This document shows, one piece after another, positions 20,741-32,595 of a DNA stretch of 64,000 nt (position 1 is the stretch's first letter; every line of letters starts with the position of its first letter). A model generated the notes under the pieces. That model did not search any database, was not told where the DNA came from, and saw only the letters and a list, made by a program, of their open reading frames with translations. The translations under genes were made by a program, and so were the position numbers. The stretch is from Aphanomyces cochlioides (lineage: Eukaryota; Oomycota; Saprolegniomycetes; Saprolegniales; Verrucalvaceae), in assembly GCA_019828595.1 (NCBI GenBank), contig JAHQRK010000029.1, positions 496,001 through 560,000 on the forward strand, in the 5' to 3' direction.

Positions 20741-20849
20741 TAAATATCTTACAACTAATAAAAATCAATTTTGTATCCAATATGAGAGCTCAATTACCAT
20801 CATTTCAGATCATCAAAGATACAAGATGCAGTTTGAAAAGAAATCATAG
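19608..20849 (+). pseudogene. pogo/CENP-B-like transposase with two 48-nt introns
   Basis: Exon 1 (19608-19838) has a helix-turn-helix (KLKVLRAVEEQGLETVVETT). A GT-AG intron of 48 nt (19839-19886) joins it in frame to exon 2, with INVDETGIFYDTPP carrying the first catalytic Asp. A second 48-nt intron (20335-20382, branch-like TTACTAAC and ATTACAG end) leads to exon 3, with EKLPILFIIKGEKGG, the second catalytic block VVDNFAAH and LPKNCTSVLQPV. After VLQPV the usual third catalytic region is replaced by unrelated repeat sequence, so the enzyme is truncated. The short, consistent introns suggest a recently spliced gene. Confidence 0.8.
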
Positions 20850-21085
20850 ACGCACCAGTTTTTCTTTGACATCTTGACAACAGGGCGCGTTCCGCGGTAC
20901 CGTTACCACATAACGATATGTGAAACTATCCAATCATCAAGAGGCCTTGGGTCACGGGACACAAATATCTTTGATTCGTTAAAAATAGATATTTACAGCC
21001 AATTATATGTCAAAACGCCAGCTCCATCCAATTCAACTTGTCATTAATAGAATGCAAATACTGTAAACTAAATAGTAATTAGCTG
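20750..21085 (+). repeat. Dispersed repeat, copy 1 (inverted, interrupted mate at 53262-54262)
   Basis: Shared blocks include ATCCAATATGAGAGYTCAAT, CAAGAGGCCTTGGGTCACGG and GACATATAATTGGC. This copy has TACTGTA at 21059-21065 where the mate has only TA, the size of a Tc1/mariner excision footprint. Confidence 0.8.
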
Positions 21086-22072
21086 AGCTACCCGGCTTCG
21101 CCCGGAGTTTGACGTGTTTGTTGGTAGGCGAGAGAAATGCTAAAATATATGTTTCTAGCTTACGGTTGGAGATTATAGCTTGTTACCTCTTCTTTATTTC
21201 CGTACCCGGCCTTCGCCGAGGTTTTGAGACGGCACAGAATACGATTTCTGAGATATCCCAGATATTATTGCGAGAGCTTTCTAATTTCCCCAGGATATTT
21301 AGAGACCATTAGCATATAAATGGAATTCCTCTTCAATTGATTGTTGCTGTGCTGTAGTTTTGGTATCTGTGTATAATAAACACGTTTTAATATTCCTTCG
21401 TTACCCATTCCTGTCTTCGCCAAAACTTCGATATGAAAATCAATCCCCATCTATCTACGCTGAATATTGACAAAGCAACAGCAATCTGTCCAAGCTTTTC
21501 CCGGCGAGTCCATAGACAATTCGAGCTAAGCCTAACACATACTCTTTTCATGTGATGTTTCCTCCCATCATTTGCCAAACCTTCCTCTATACCGTATTTC
21601 TGGTTGATTTATACCTAGCAATTTTAATGATCGATAGGTACAAATCAATCCCAAAAGTGTAAAGTGGTACTTTCACATCGATTCCATTTCTTTCCATTCG
21701 ATTGGTTAAAATTTTTAACAATTTATGAATGTGCGGCTGGAGACACTGACTGCAATCTTGTCCTCCTCGGCTTGATGCCCCGTCGAGCAACTATATCGGT
21801 GGCCGAGAAGTTGAGAGTCATACATAGGAATATGACAACTCCATGAATGTGTAAGCCGTGTGAGCTGCGCATCTCCGATTTCCATCTCCAGAATCGCAAC
21901 CAGCGACGTCGACAGCAATGAGAACCATCGATCGATCTCTCTGTGCCGTCCTTCGATCATTGGCACTTTATTGTCCAATCGGATCACACTAGGTACAAAT
22001 CTTTCCGAAAACCGAATTTCTTTCAAACAATTCATGAGTAAAAATATATGAAAAATTGTATATTGTGCTTTT
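21086..22072. other. Intergenic, AT-rich
   Basis: Three small copies of a CCCGGCTTCGCCCGG-like palindrome occur in the neighbourhood (about 21090, 21205 and 24940). No gene supported. Confidence 0.45.
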
Positions 22073-22238
22073 ACTTGAAATTTCCCGATTTTGCGAGATT
22101 TTCCGAATCTCCCACAATCGTCGCCTAGACATTTGATTGGACAAGATTACAAATATTTCTCCAAATCAAATTTGTCTCCATTTTCAAAGTGACAACAGAA
22201 AGGCCGACAGTCTCATCTCTTCCGTCCTCTGCATCCAC

Positions 22239-23327
22239 ATGAGCGTTCTTGTGTCTGCCGTCAGTCGCCACGCTAGCGAAAACACAGTCATGCACTGTCT
22301 ATATGGTTACTTCTTCCTTGGTATGAAGAAGAGCAAGCTTGCTGTGATTTATCACAAAGACGAGAAGACGATCGAAAATTGGATCCAAGAGTACAACGAA
22401 ACTGGAACATACAACAGAAGCAATGCTCCCAAAGCACGGGAGTTTTCAGAGATTGAAAAAGCGTGGCTCATATCTTACTACAGAGGGAATCCACTTCCAT
22501 TTCTTGACGAAGCGAAAGCAGCTTTTGAAAAACATTTCAAAAAGGGAATCTCTGTCTCCCATATTTGGTCCATTATTCATGCTTACGGCATGACGTGGAA
22601 GGTTTTGGAAAGAAGAGCAATTCATGTCAACCATCAAGATATTTGTCGATTTGTGGAAGAAGTCGATTCTTTGTGCTGGACTCAAAGGAACATTGTATTT
22701 CTTGACGAAGTAAGTTTTGTCAACAGAGGAATGTTGCGAAAAAGAGGATTTTCAATGAGAGGTGAAAGAATTGTCCACCGTGGCGAATTTAATCGAAAGC
22801 CGCGTGTTTCGTTGCTTTGCTTCATTGGAGCTGACGGTTTACTTGGCTATTATGACACTGAAGGAACGTTTGATCGAGACTCCTTTACACAATACTGTCA
22901 CATGTTTGCTCACTCAGGGGAAGTCTCATTGAATCCTGGTCGTAATTCAATCTGGATTTTGGATGGCGCAAAAATACACTGTCATCCAAGCATTGTTATG
23001 AATCTCAGACAAGCTGGCATTGTTCCTATTTTTCTGCCAGCCTATTGTCCATTCTTTAACCCTATCGAGTATATGTTTGGATACGCCAAGAAAGCCTTTC
23101 AAAGAAACTATAAAGAATGTCGAACGTCAAGCAATTTGATTTACTTTGTGGTTGACATCATGCAGCAATTCAAAGTTTTCGACATGTCGAGAGTATTTTC
23201 TCATTGCGGTTGGTTGAGTAATGGACGATTTGATCCATGCAAAGGCTTAAACAACTCCTCCATCATGATTAGCAATGTCGTGATAGATGACACAGACTTA
23301 GGATTCTATTTCCAAGCCGACGAATAG
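22239..23327 (+). CDS. IS630/Tc1-mariner-type DDE transposase
   Basis: 362 aa. The start at 22239 is chosen because the second copy begins with an ATG at the matching place (MSAIESALS against MSVLVSAVS); a longer frame upstream has no ATG. Residues about 20-65 form a helix-turn-helix with KLAVIYHKDEKTIENWI, followed by a second DNA-binding half. The catalytic triad reads IVFLDEV (first Asp), IWILDGAKIH (second Asp) and NPIEYMFGYAK (Glu), typical of IS630/mariner-like enzymes. The frame is intact with no stop or shift, so the enzyme may be active. The reading frame is continuous where the second copy has a 44-nt intron. Confidence 0.88.
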   Translation: MSVLVSAVSRHASENTVMHCLYGYFFLGMKKSKLAVIYHKDEKTIENWIQEYNETGTYNRSNAPKAREFSEIEKAWLISYYRGNPLPFLDEAKAAFEKHFKKGISVSHIWSIIHAYGMTWKVLERRAIHVNHQDICRFVEEVDSLCWTQRNIVFLDEVSFVNRGMLRKRGFSMRGERIVHRGEFNRKPRVSLLCFIGADGLLGYYDTEGTFDRDSFTQYCHMFAHSGEVSLNPGRNSIWILDGAKIHCHPSIVMNLRQAGIVPIFLPAYCPFFNPIEYMFGYAKKAFQRNYKECRTSSNLIYFVVDIMQQFKVFDMSRVFSHCGWLSNGRFDPCKGLNNSSIMISNVVIDDTDLGFYFQADE

Positions 23328-23355
23328 TTTATGATCAATTCATGGAATTTATGAG

Positions 23356-24359
23356 CTAATTGAAATCGATGTCCTCTAATCCATAATCATGATCTTGATC
23401 TGGAACATTCTCCATATCGCTCAGTCCACCTCCAGGAATTTCATCGCTTTCAACAGGCGGTAAGTCGGCTTCCATAGCGATGATCGATTCGCGTTTCGCC
23501 ATTAACATGTCTTCAAATGCACGTAATCTAGTAAAATCAGTTTGTTGAATTCTTCTAATTCAAGCAATGATCCGTCAATGGCATCCACATCAGTTCTGAG
23601 GGAAAAGCGAGCTCGTTTGGTTCGCGCATCAGGTGCTGCGGGGTTTGGAGTCAGCCGTGTGACCACCTGAGGGGGTGGAAATTCACGCACACGTGGCTCC
23701 CACGACAGACGAGGTGGGCGTAAAATATAGCTAGCCCAAATACGCCAAATGGGATAGTCTGCCTGCCAAGTGTTTTCCCATGTCTTCTTCAATTTGACGA
23801 CATAATCGCGGATCGTAGCCTCGTCAGGAGCTCCCGACCGATCTGCATTTTTCGGTTCCACTAAGCTGCTAGAAAATTCTGTGAAGTGATCTTTTGTAGC
23901 CAATTCAATTCCATATGTGTAAACGAAAAGCGTCAGTTTGGTGTTGCGCATGGACGCAATCCAATCGTTCATTCTCGATTCACTCTCAATCTTTTTTGTG
24001 TGGCTTCCATTGCGAAAGGCAAAAATCTTGTCGAAGTATGATTCATCGATAGCGCTTTGAACTGATGTCCAATTCCCATCGTCGTCTCGCTTTGCAATTG
24101 CAACTGACTTGGATTTGAATTTTTGGAAAATCTTGGACTTGAGTTCACTCCAAGTGGAGCCACCACAAACAAATGTGCCCAACTTGGTTGCTGAGGAGTT
24201 GCGTTGACCCACTGTGTCTTTCAAGAGCGGCTCAAGTGTCAGCTCATAAAGAAAGCTTGATTCGTTGCAGGGGTTGTCTTGAGAGTGCTACGAGGAGGTT
24301 TGCGAAGATCTGGTATTCCTTGCAGGGCAATCCGCGGCAAGTCGGGCTTCAGCACTCAT
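23356..24359 (-). pseudogene. Conserved partner protein of the mariner-like element, two lesions
   Basis: Read from the ATG at 24359 the frame is open except for a TAG 24 codons in. It runs through GTFVCGGSTWSELKSKIFQK, DRSGAPDEATIRDYVVKLKK and YPIWRIWASYILRPPRLSWE. A one-base shift near 23540 separates this from the C terminus (DMLMAKRESIIAMEADLPP and an acidic end, stop 23356). The second copy (58202-58792) keeps DRSGAP, PIWRLWA, VVKPPMLAW, AKREILVAME and an acidic C terminus. About 330 aa, rich in Trp and charged residues, no signal or membrane segment. I recognise no family. A DNA-binding or regulatory role in transposition is a guess. Confidence 0.7.
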
Positions 24360-24502
24360 GTACAATTTTCCAACTGACAAATATTCTGGCGCGTGATATT
24401 GTCCAATCATAATCGATCTGAAATAATCAGCCAATCAGCGACATTCATCAAACCTCGCAGCCTGCGAGATTCGATTGTGCAGGGTCCGGAAATTTGAACC
24501 AA

Positions 24503-25955
24503 ATCGACAATACAATGAACTTCAACTTTCTATGAGTGGGATCGAGAAACAATAAAAATACTAGGTATCAATCAACCCGAAATACGGAAGATATCCCCAG
24601 GAGAGAATACACTCGCCCCTCCTTGACTTGGGATGGTTTACACGACGACCAATCGAACGAAGTAATGATTAAACCTGACCTGTAAAGTATCTCGTCGTGA
24701 AAAAATCACCTCTCTTGTTATAACAATTGTAATCTGACGACGGGTGACGACCATCCCAAAATTGACCTACTGGAAGGGAACTGGTTGGCAAAAGTCAACA
24801 TTTTGTCAAAAGAAAGGACAAAGAGAGAAAAAAGAGTTTGTTTTGTCCAATGTATTTGGCGCTACCGGACGGACACCGAAAAGTGAACAGATTCACAAAC
24901 AGACTTTCACCTTTAAATATATAGACTAGTGCCTTTGACCCGGCTTCGCTCGGGCGAGTGCAAAGAGAGTTGATGTGACATTGTTATAGCTGATTTCTTA
25001 AATAAGAAGGTTTCTCTAAGTCAAAAGTGTTAACTTCAGCATCATCCATGGTACTATTAAGCGAAGAATAACACAGACTAAATCGGCAATATAAGTCTGA
25101 TCTGGCCATGGATTAACCGCATTGTGGCGTGTACTTAAGCCTTAGTTAGAATTCGACTAAGCCTTAAGTAGCACTGAATTGAGCGCACCGCAGTTACTAC
25201 CGCGAAACAATCTTTGCAGTTGCCTTCATTCATTTAAGCACACAGCTAACTGTAAGTCAATTATGCTTTAAGTGTAATGTAGCGCTCGTCTAATCGTTCC
25301 CTGCGATCGTCTAATGTCATTTCTCAACATCTATCTTAGCGTATATATAACGCATGTAGTTCGTCGGCATTCTACAGTAGAAATTGTAACTCAGCTGAGC
25401 TAATTGAATAGACCTCTTGACCAGAGACTCAATGTTTGACTTGAATTAAAAATAATTTCAATTATGCATTGGAATATTCATTGCTTGAGCGAATTTTGCA
25501 GAATAGTCGGTAAATTGGCCATCTCTCCGTGATTTTTGAGCTCTATACCGCTGAATCGGAGCCATTCAAATTGTATTAGATTTGGCGTTATTTGTCTATT
25601 TTTACCATGCAGTTTATGTGAGTAATTGATTTGAAAGTATATACACTTTCGCGGCTCCAGATGGAAATCGCGTGTCATAACACTGTGAAGTTACCGTAGT
25701 GCGTAAATTAAAAGTTGCCCCCACTATTGAAACTTTATATAAATTTTTAAAGTTTTGTGGTGTAATCTTGAACTTCAACATCCGTAAATTATAAGTGTCA
25801 TACAAAAATCAAGATAAGGGAAAGAGACAGTACGACCACCAAAATATTCTACTTCGACAATATATAAAATCAGAGAGTATATCAATTTGTATGTCGGGCA
25901 GGCAAGTGACAATGGTGACAGAAAGCAATATAGGTACCAACTCTAGAATGCTAAG
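24503..25955. other. AT-rich intergenic
   Basis: No gene supported. 25692-25720 (TACCGTAGTGCGTAAATTAA) resembles 60915-60940, a short dispersed element end. Confidence 0.5.
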
Positions 25956-25959
25956 GACT

Positions 25960-26580
25960 TCATAGAGTCTTTGTCTTCATCTACGAGCTATATAGCATGT
26001 TGGCAGTGCGTACAACGTTCAGTTGACTATCTAACGACCAAATAAGCATGACAAATAGCATAGCTGTTGGGCACGATCATTGACAGATACACCAACTGCT
26101 CCCAACACGCTACTGGGCTATCTAATGGCCAAATTATCATCTCAACAAGCACAGCTTCTCGACATGATGATTACTAGATACACCAACTGCTGTCAACAAG
26201 CTACAGAAGGCGATGATTGCAAGATCACACAACCTTCACATTGAATTTAACTGTATGATAGTTTGGACTTCATGTGCTTCGTATTTATCATTATCTACGT
26301 GCTTAGTAGCATGGTAGTAGTGCATAGCACGTTCGGTTGACTATCTAACGACCAAATAAGCATCTCCAATAGCATAGCAGTTGGACATGATCATTGAAAA
26401 TTACACTAAGTGCTCCCAACGCGCTGTAGGACTATCTAATGGCCAAATAACCATCTAAGAGCATAGTTGGTGGACATGATGATTACTAGATACATCAACT
26501 GCTATCAATAAGCTACAGAGGGTGATGATTGCAAGATCACACAACCTTCACATTGAATTTAGCTGTGTGATGGTATGTAC
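25960..26580. repeat. About 310-bp repeat in tandem, with internal subunits
   Basis: Two units (about 26018-26330 and 26332-26575) share TATCTAACGACCAAATAAGC and GATTGCAAGATCACACAACC. Each is itself made of subunits of roughly 115 bp with CTATCTAA(C/T)G(A/G)CCAAAT, a GGACATGAT core and CACCAACTGCT. An inverted copy of the family lies at 61190-61535. The array runs straight into the SSP-C2 fragment. Confidence 0.85.
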
Positions 26581-26595
26581 TTCACGCCGCGAACC

Positions 26596-26805
26596 CATCA
26601 TAGGGAAGACTCCCGGGCTTTGTATCTTGCCACCGTCGGCGGGAGCGGTGCCATTGGTAGAATTATTGGGTCGTGGATCAGTGCTTTTGGTAGAAGAAGA
26701 CATACAAACGTTGCTCATGATGTTGCTGCTGATATTGCTGTTGCTGATGAAAACAATTTCCCACGTGCATGGCAAATGGCGTGGCCGAAGACGCCTTGGG
26801 GGTAA
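26596..26805 (+). pseudogene. SSP-C2 fragment lacking its signal peptide
   Basis: In frame it encodes SRALYLATVGGSGAIGRIIG, FGRRRHTNVAHDVAADIAVA and DENNFPRAWQ, ending at a stop at 26805. The DNA from about 26606 matches 17440 onward. The part that would encode start and signal peptide is replaced by the 310-bp repeat. Compared with SSP-C1 it keeps the frame but has lost the 5' end. Its downstream region is split by the retrotransposon at 26863. Confidence 0.7.
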
Positions 26806-26862
26806 AGGAGCCAGACGACGTCAAAGCCGCTTGGGCTGCTCCAAAAGTTCACTTAAACTGAC

Positions 26863-27120
26863 TGATGTGGTGAAATCGTTCGTTTCATTCATATTTGCAT
26901 GTCCAGTCGGTTTGGCGAAACCGACATGCCTATGTGCATGTTCGAATCTCCAACCGTCATACGATCTTTCGAAAGATTTGGAGATCTTAGGTTGTAAGGT
27001 CGATAAACAGTTTGCATTTAACGGACTTGTGTGCAGGACAGCCGTCTGTGTGCTGTGTAGCCTCAAGTGGAGCTTGTTTGCGTGTCGGTGTCAGCGCAAC
27101 ACCACTACGAAGACACATCA
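26863..27120 (+). repeat. 5' LTR of the chromodomain Ty3/gypsy element
   Basis: 258 bp, TG...CA ends within a 6-bp inverted repeat, apparently identical to 32593-32850. Confidence 0.95.
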
Positions 27121-27179
27121 ATAAATTTATTAGTTAAGTCAAAAGCGAAGTTCAACCGACTTATCAAACTCAAGTGCCT

Positions 27180-28715
27180 ATGGCTGATTCAAGTGACCAA
27201 CTCTCCGACCGAACCTTGCCTGGTCGAGCGTACTACCGCGAGGAGGCTGTAGAAGGTGGCAGTCTTGATTTGGCTGCGAGACGCCGGGAGATCGATGCTC
27301 TCGTCTACGTAGACGATGGAGTTTCCGTGGCGGACATTACTGAAATGGATGTCGATCAAGATTTGACGCTGGCACAACCCATGGGGTCACTGCTTCTACC
27401 TTCCGCGGCTCCTGGTTACCCTGTTGTCATCGAGGCTCAACCTCGATTGGCCGTTCAAAGTATTGCTCTTCTGCACGAGCAAACTGCTGTGCATCAAGAA
27501 GTTCATCATCATTACCCTCCGCCTGATGCGACAAATGTTGGTCATACTGAGCGGGATCGCTTACTTGTTGCTCAAGCTGACGAGCTTGCTCGCCAAACAA
27601 TTAAGACAGAGACGATGCAACTTGCTGATATGGCGTTAGAACAAGAAATGAGCGTTTTACGACAAGCCCTGGAGACGGAGAGATCGCGTGCCTCTTGGGC
27701 TGAGGCAATGGTAACAGAACTACAGGTTCGCGAAACCGAGTCGCGTCGTCAAATGGATGCTGTTTTGGACGCAAAGCAGCGTATGGAAGACATTGCCGCG
27801 GAGTTACGACAACGTGATGCTGAGCGTGAGCGTGTGCTCCAGAACGAGAGATTGGCGCGGAGTCTTGCGGGAGTTAAAGCCGAACCAAGCCCGAGTGCAT
27901 CAACTGCTCCTTCCCCGAGTTTGGACAACGGAGTACGTTTGTCGGCGCCTCTGCTGAGTGGGTTCTCCGCCCCTAAGGCCCCTCGATACGTTGGTTATAC
28001 GCTTGATGCTCGCCGACACTTTGCAAAACAGTATTATGAGTATTGCAACGAATGCGCAAGCGGCACTATCCTTGGGTACTCGTATTGGAATCCGTCCGAT
28101 TGGAACTTGTCTGGATGCCAAAGCCAAAAGTTTTGCGGCAATGATGCACTTTTGGCGAGATGCGGTATCAATTTCCAATCAAGAGTGGACTGAATATTTC
28201 CAGCATGCTCTAAACTACCATGGCCCTGACTTCGGCGATCGAGAGGCAAAGATTCGCACGACAGTCGTCATGGATGAAAAGGAACTTGATCCTGACAGAT
28301 GCTATGACAAGTGGGTCTATGCATATTGGTCGTTATTGGACAAGAACAACATGATCTCGTTCCATACAAAGCACCCCAAGAACGCTGTGAAGGCGCTGGT
28401 CGAGGGTATACGGCCAGCGTCGCTGCGTGCGGTGGTCAAAAATCATTTGGAGCTCGATCAGAAGCACCTACGCAACTCGGTGCTACAATTCATGGCATTC
28501 GTGAAGACCAAATTGACTGCCAACTTGAATTCACACGGGCAGCGAAAGCTAATGGTCTCGTGAAGGTCCCTGACGACGCCAACCCCAAGGCCAAGGCGTT
28601 GTCGCACCAAAAAGGTGATAGTGGTGACATCGGCGCAGCCGCTCAAGCTAAGCAGAAGGCCGTGAAGTGTTGGAGCTGCGATGGTCCTCACCATATTGCA
28701 AAATGTGAGTCCACA
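27180..28715 (+). pseudogene. gag of the chromodomain Ty3/gypsy element, two frame changes
   Basis: Starts at the ATG at 27180 (MADSSDQLSDRTLPG). An acidic N terminus is followed by a long coiled coil (about residues 125-230: repeated ELARQ, ALETER, ELRQRDAERERV), then a capsid-like part that changes frame near 28060 (FAAMMHFWRDAVSISNQEW, CYDKWVYAYWSLL) and again near 28490. A single zinc knuckle CWSCDGPHHIAKC lies at 28668-28706. The protein would form the virus-like particle core and bind RNA. Two frame changes in an element with identical LTRs are odd and may be sequencing errors. Confidence 0.75.
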
Positions 28716-28741
28716 TCCGATGCACCATTCGCGCTAAGCAC

Positions 28742-31700
28742 GCTGAGTCCAAGCGTACGAATGGTGGATCTGGTGTTTCCTCGGACGGCAAGTCTGAATC
28801 CAAGGGTGTCGCAAGAATTGATGGCAAAGCAGAATCCAAGAAGGGATCGGTCATATTCAAGGCTAAGGCGCTGCAATGGCCCGATTGCTCTCCCCGGGAT
28901 GGCAGTTGTTGGGCCGTAGTCATTCACGGCGGCCTCGACGAGCCAGTTCCAGCGCTACTCGATTCGGGTTGTGACTCTGGTCTAGTTGTTTCACAGGGTT
29001 TGGCTGAGAGATTATCAACGACATCGAATTTGGATCTGCAGTTGACGGTGCTCCCCAACCCACAAGTGATGGAAGGCTTTGGTGGGGTCCCTCTTACATT
29101 ATCACGACATTTGGTGGTACCGGAGTTGGCTTTACTTGTCGGTGATACACCTATTTTGCTTACATCAGTTAGTGCATGGGTCGACGACACTGACCCTGCA
29201 CTGGCTATCACTGTTGGACGGCCTATCATGAAGGTTTTGGGATATTCAACTGAAGGGCTCCTTCGAAATGCAGCGGCGTCGCCATCAGTTTATGATATGG
29301 GCCATTTGTCTGTTTTAGACCACGATACCTCTGCGTTGTGTCGAGCTCTGAGGGCTCAAAGAGCACATTTGGACGCTGAAGATGATGCGAAGGACGATTT
29401 TGATGATGACGAAGTCCTTACGACGTCGGTGAGTGTAGCATTGCAAGCAAAAATTGTGGAAGCTAAAGAGCATGGCTTATCTGAGTCTGGTTCAATCCGC
29501 CTCAGTGCCCTTTTGGCGAAGTACGAGGATGTGTTTCGTTTGGACTTTTGCCAGGATCCTCCTGTGTCGGTCGAACCACTCGCAGTCCGTTTTAAAAAGG
29601 ATGCAACACCAACCACGTGCAAGGCTAGGCGGTACTCGCCTCTGCAGACCGATTTCTTGCGTACCCATTTGGGCGAACTTGTTAAGGCTGGTTTAGCCCG
29701 TCGTACATATCGGTCGCGGTGGTGTTCGCCACCTCGCCTTGTGCCCAAGAAGGACGGTTCGTTGCGTATGACTGTCGACACCCGAGGCCCCAATTCTCAA
29801 ACCGAACCTATGAATTGGCCTATGCCCGTTCTCGAAGTCGTCTTGGCTCGATTAGCCGGGAAAACTTGTTTTTTTGCTGTAGATTGGTTCAAAGGCTACT
29901 GGCAGCTGCCTCTACATCCCGACAGCCGCGAGGCTTACACAATTATGGGCGTTGATGAAATGGTCGAGCCAAATCGTGTCCTTATGGGTCAATCGGATGC
30001 GGTAGCCTATTGTCAATCAGTGGCACAAACAATTTATGGTGAAAAATACGGCTGTGGCATTGAAGCGTGGCTCGATGATGCTTTGGGCAGCGCCTCCTCG
30101 GAGGATGAGCTGTTGGATCTCCTCGAATGGTTGTTACGACGTGCGGAACATGTTGGGTTGAAATTAAATCCATCCAAGTGTGAGTTCTATACCCCATCTG
30201 TTGTATGGTGTGGTAAAACTATTTCATCCGAGGGAATTTCCCATGATCCCCAGCGTCTCGCAGGCCTGATTGCCCTGCAGCCACCGCAAACTGCCCAGGA
30301 GCTTCAACAATTTGTTTATGCGCTCAATTGGATGCGTCAGTCGATTCCTCACTTTACGACCCTCGTGGCGCCTTTGATGATGCTGTTAGATGATATTTGC
30401 AAAGTAGCAGACACTCGAAAGAAGTCCAAATTAGCTCGCTACGACCTTGTCACACATGGTTGGGGCGAGGCACATATGCAGTCTTTAGTGCATGCAAAGA
30501 CGCTCTGAAGAATATGGCGACGCTTGCGCATCCTGATGCTGATAAACAATTCTGCCTCTATACTGACGCCAGCCAAGATCATTGGGGCGCTGTGTTGACT
30601 CAAATTCCCAAGGATCAAATTGATTGGCCTGTCGGTGAGCAAGACCACCAGCCACTGGCATTCTTGAGTGGTTCATTTAAAGGTGCTAGCTCGAGATGGG
30701 CAACAGTGGAGAAAGAGGCATTTGCGATCGTACAATCTTGTAAACGGCTGGATTATTTGTTACACCGCCCCGGTGGTTTCGCCATCTATACAGATCATCG
30801 TAATCTTAGTTTCATTTTTGGAACAGATCCACAAGTCTCACAGCCTCGTTTCCTTGCTGACAAGTTGGCGCGGTGGGCTGTCATCTTATCGTGTTTCAAT
30901 TATGTCATTCGCCACATCAATGGGGAAGACAATGTATGGGGAGACCTCTTGTCACGATGGGGAAATTGTCAAAGGGCCACGAATGCCGCTGTGTGGGCAG
31001 ACGAGGAGTCACAGTCTGTCCCTCGCATCAAGCGCCTTGCTCGACTACCCCTACCAGTAATTTCACCATTGAGTGACGCATTTGAGTGGCCTGCTATGAA
31101 GACAATTCAGTTGACACAAATGGAATGGCCTCGAGAAATTGCAAAATTGAAAGATCAATTGGTTCCTGATGGTGATGGTGTCTTTCGAATTGATGGAAAA
31201 ATTTGGATCCCCAATGGCGCTCTAGATCTTCAGCTATCTCTATTGGTTATTGCACATTCAGGAACAATGGGCCATCGTGGCGGTCAAGCGACGGCACAAG
31301 AATTATGCGAAGTTTTTCTATGGCGTGGCATGAATGCAGATTGCAAATCTTTTGTCGCCAATTGCCTGCATTGTTTGTGTGTGGATGGGGAGATGGTCCC
31401 GAGACCAGTAGGAGAAACATTACATGCAGTCGAGCCCAATCAATTGATTCATTGTGACTTTATGGCAGTTCAAAGGGGGTACGTTCATGTTATTGTTGAC
31501 GATGCTTCGAGATTTTGCCAACTCACCTGGCATGATGGGTGCAAGGCATTCGATGCAGTGGAAGCATTTCAATTATGGTTTGCAACTTTTGGCATTGTTC
31601 CCGTCTGGATGTCTGACCAGGGTCCGCACTACAAAAATGAGATCATGAACGAGTTGCGTCGATTGTACGGATCAGCACACAACTTCTCTCCTGCTTATTG

Positions 31701-32595
31701 CCCTTGGGTCAATGGGACTGTTGAGGTTATGATGCGCTCTATCAGGAAGACCCTTAAGACTATGCTGGTGGAACTCCGTTTATCACACGATCAAGCGCAT
31801 TTTCTGCTCCCAATTGTGCAGCACGCGTTGAATCATACTCCTTGCGCAAAAAATGGTGGTATTGCACCAGTCACAGCAATGACACAATTACCTGCGGGAA
31901 ATGCGCTAAGCGCATACAGGCGTGGCGAAGAAATTGTGGAAATCTCAGAGGAGACATTAATAAATTGGCGCAAGGGAGTTTGGAGTGACCTGGCTGATGC
32001 GAGGGACAAATTACATCGCCACTTGGTCGAAGTCGCGTCGACCAAACGTGCAAGGGAACGAGCAAGACGAAACAAAAAACCTATCGTTCGACGTGCTTAT
32101 TTCGAAGTGGGCGATTACGTCTTGATTGGGAAGATATCAGGTGGCATTGGAAACAAACTTGCAGTCACATGGCTTGGCCCTCGCCGGATCATTCGTTCGC
32201 ACTCAGACTGGGTATTTGACGTTGAAGATCTTCGCAATGGGGTAGTCAGGCAGCATCATGTCAGCCGAATGAAGCATTACGCAGCCAAGGACGCTGCTGT
32301 GACGCAGGACTTGATCGACCACATTGCCTACGTCGACGGTGATCACGAAGTGGAAGAATTTGTTGATTGCAAATTTGATCGCTCGACGAAACAGTGGATG
32401 CTCCTGGTTAAATGGCGGGGGCTAGAAAACCTTGAAAAATCATGGGAACCGGTACTTTCATTGCTTGAAGATGTTCCTGAAGCTGTACAAAAATTTGCGA
32501 TGCAACGTGCCCGAACATCCAAAAATGTAAAACGAATGGCCGATGTCCACGGTTTGCGTATCAGTCCAACTGCAGTTGGGCTTGGAGGGTGCTGA
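28742..32595 (+). pseudogene. pol: PR-RT-RH-INT-chromodomain, one frame change
   Basis: A frame entered at about 28742 gives protease (ALLDSGCDSGLV near 28960), then reverse transcriptase (LVPKKDGSLRMTVDTRGPN; WLDDAL in place of the usual YxDD). Near 30480 the frame changes and continues with RNase H (LYTDASQDHWGAV, YTDHRNL), an HHCC integrase zinc finger, integrase core (HCDFM, WMSDQGPHYK, VNGTVEV) and, at the end, EVEEFVDCKFD..WMLLVKWRGLENLEKSWEPV, a chromodomain. The chromodomain marks it as a chromovirus-like lineage that may target marked chromatin. The W for Y change before the DD is unusual but seen in diverged elements. Stop at 32595, 3 bp into the 3' LTR. Confidence 0.85.

Larger units (their letters stand above)
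22073..24502. mobile_element. IS630/mariner-like element with two convergent genes (copy 1)
   Basis: Unit of transposase (22239-23327, plus) and partner gene (23356-24359, minus), convergent with a 28-bp gap. The flanks show an imperfect inverted similarity: TTGAAATTTCCCGA near 22075 and, inverted, TTCAAATTTCCGGA near 24497, each followed inward by GCGAGATT-like words. I could not fix the exact ends or a TA duplication. A decayed copy with the same gene order lies at 57360-58792, so the two genes travel together. Confidence 0.65.

Noticed and set aside
25692..25800. Small MITE with TACCGTAGT ends
   Set aside because: The two similar words are in direct, not inverted, orientation.
27121..27179. 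tRNA-type primer-binding site after the 5' LTR of the chromodomain element
   Set aside because: No TGG-starting 12-18 bp stretch next to the LTR; priming may be unusual, but nothing positive can be shown.
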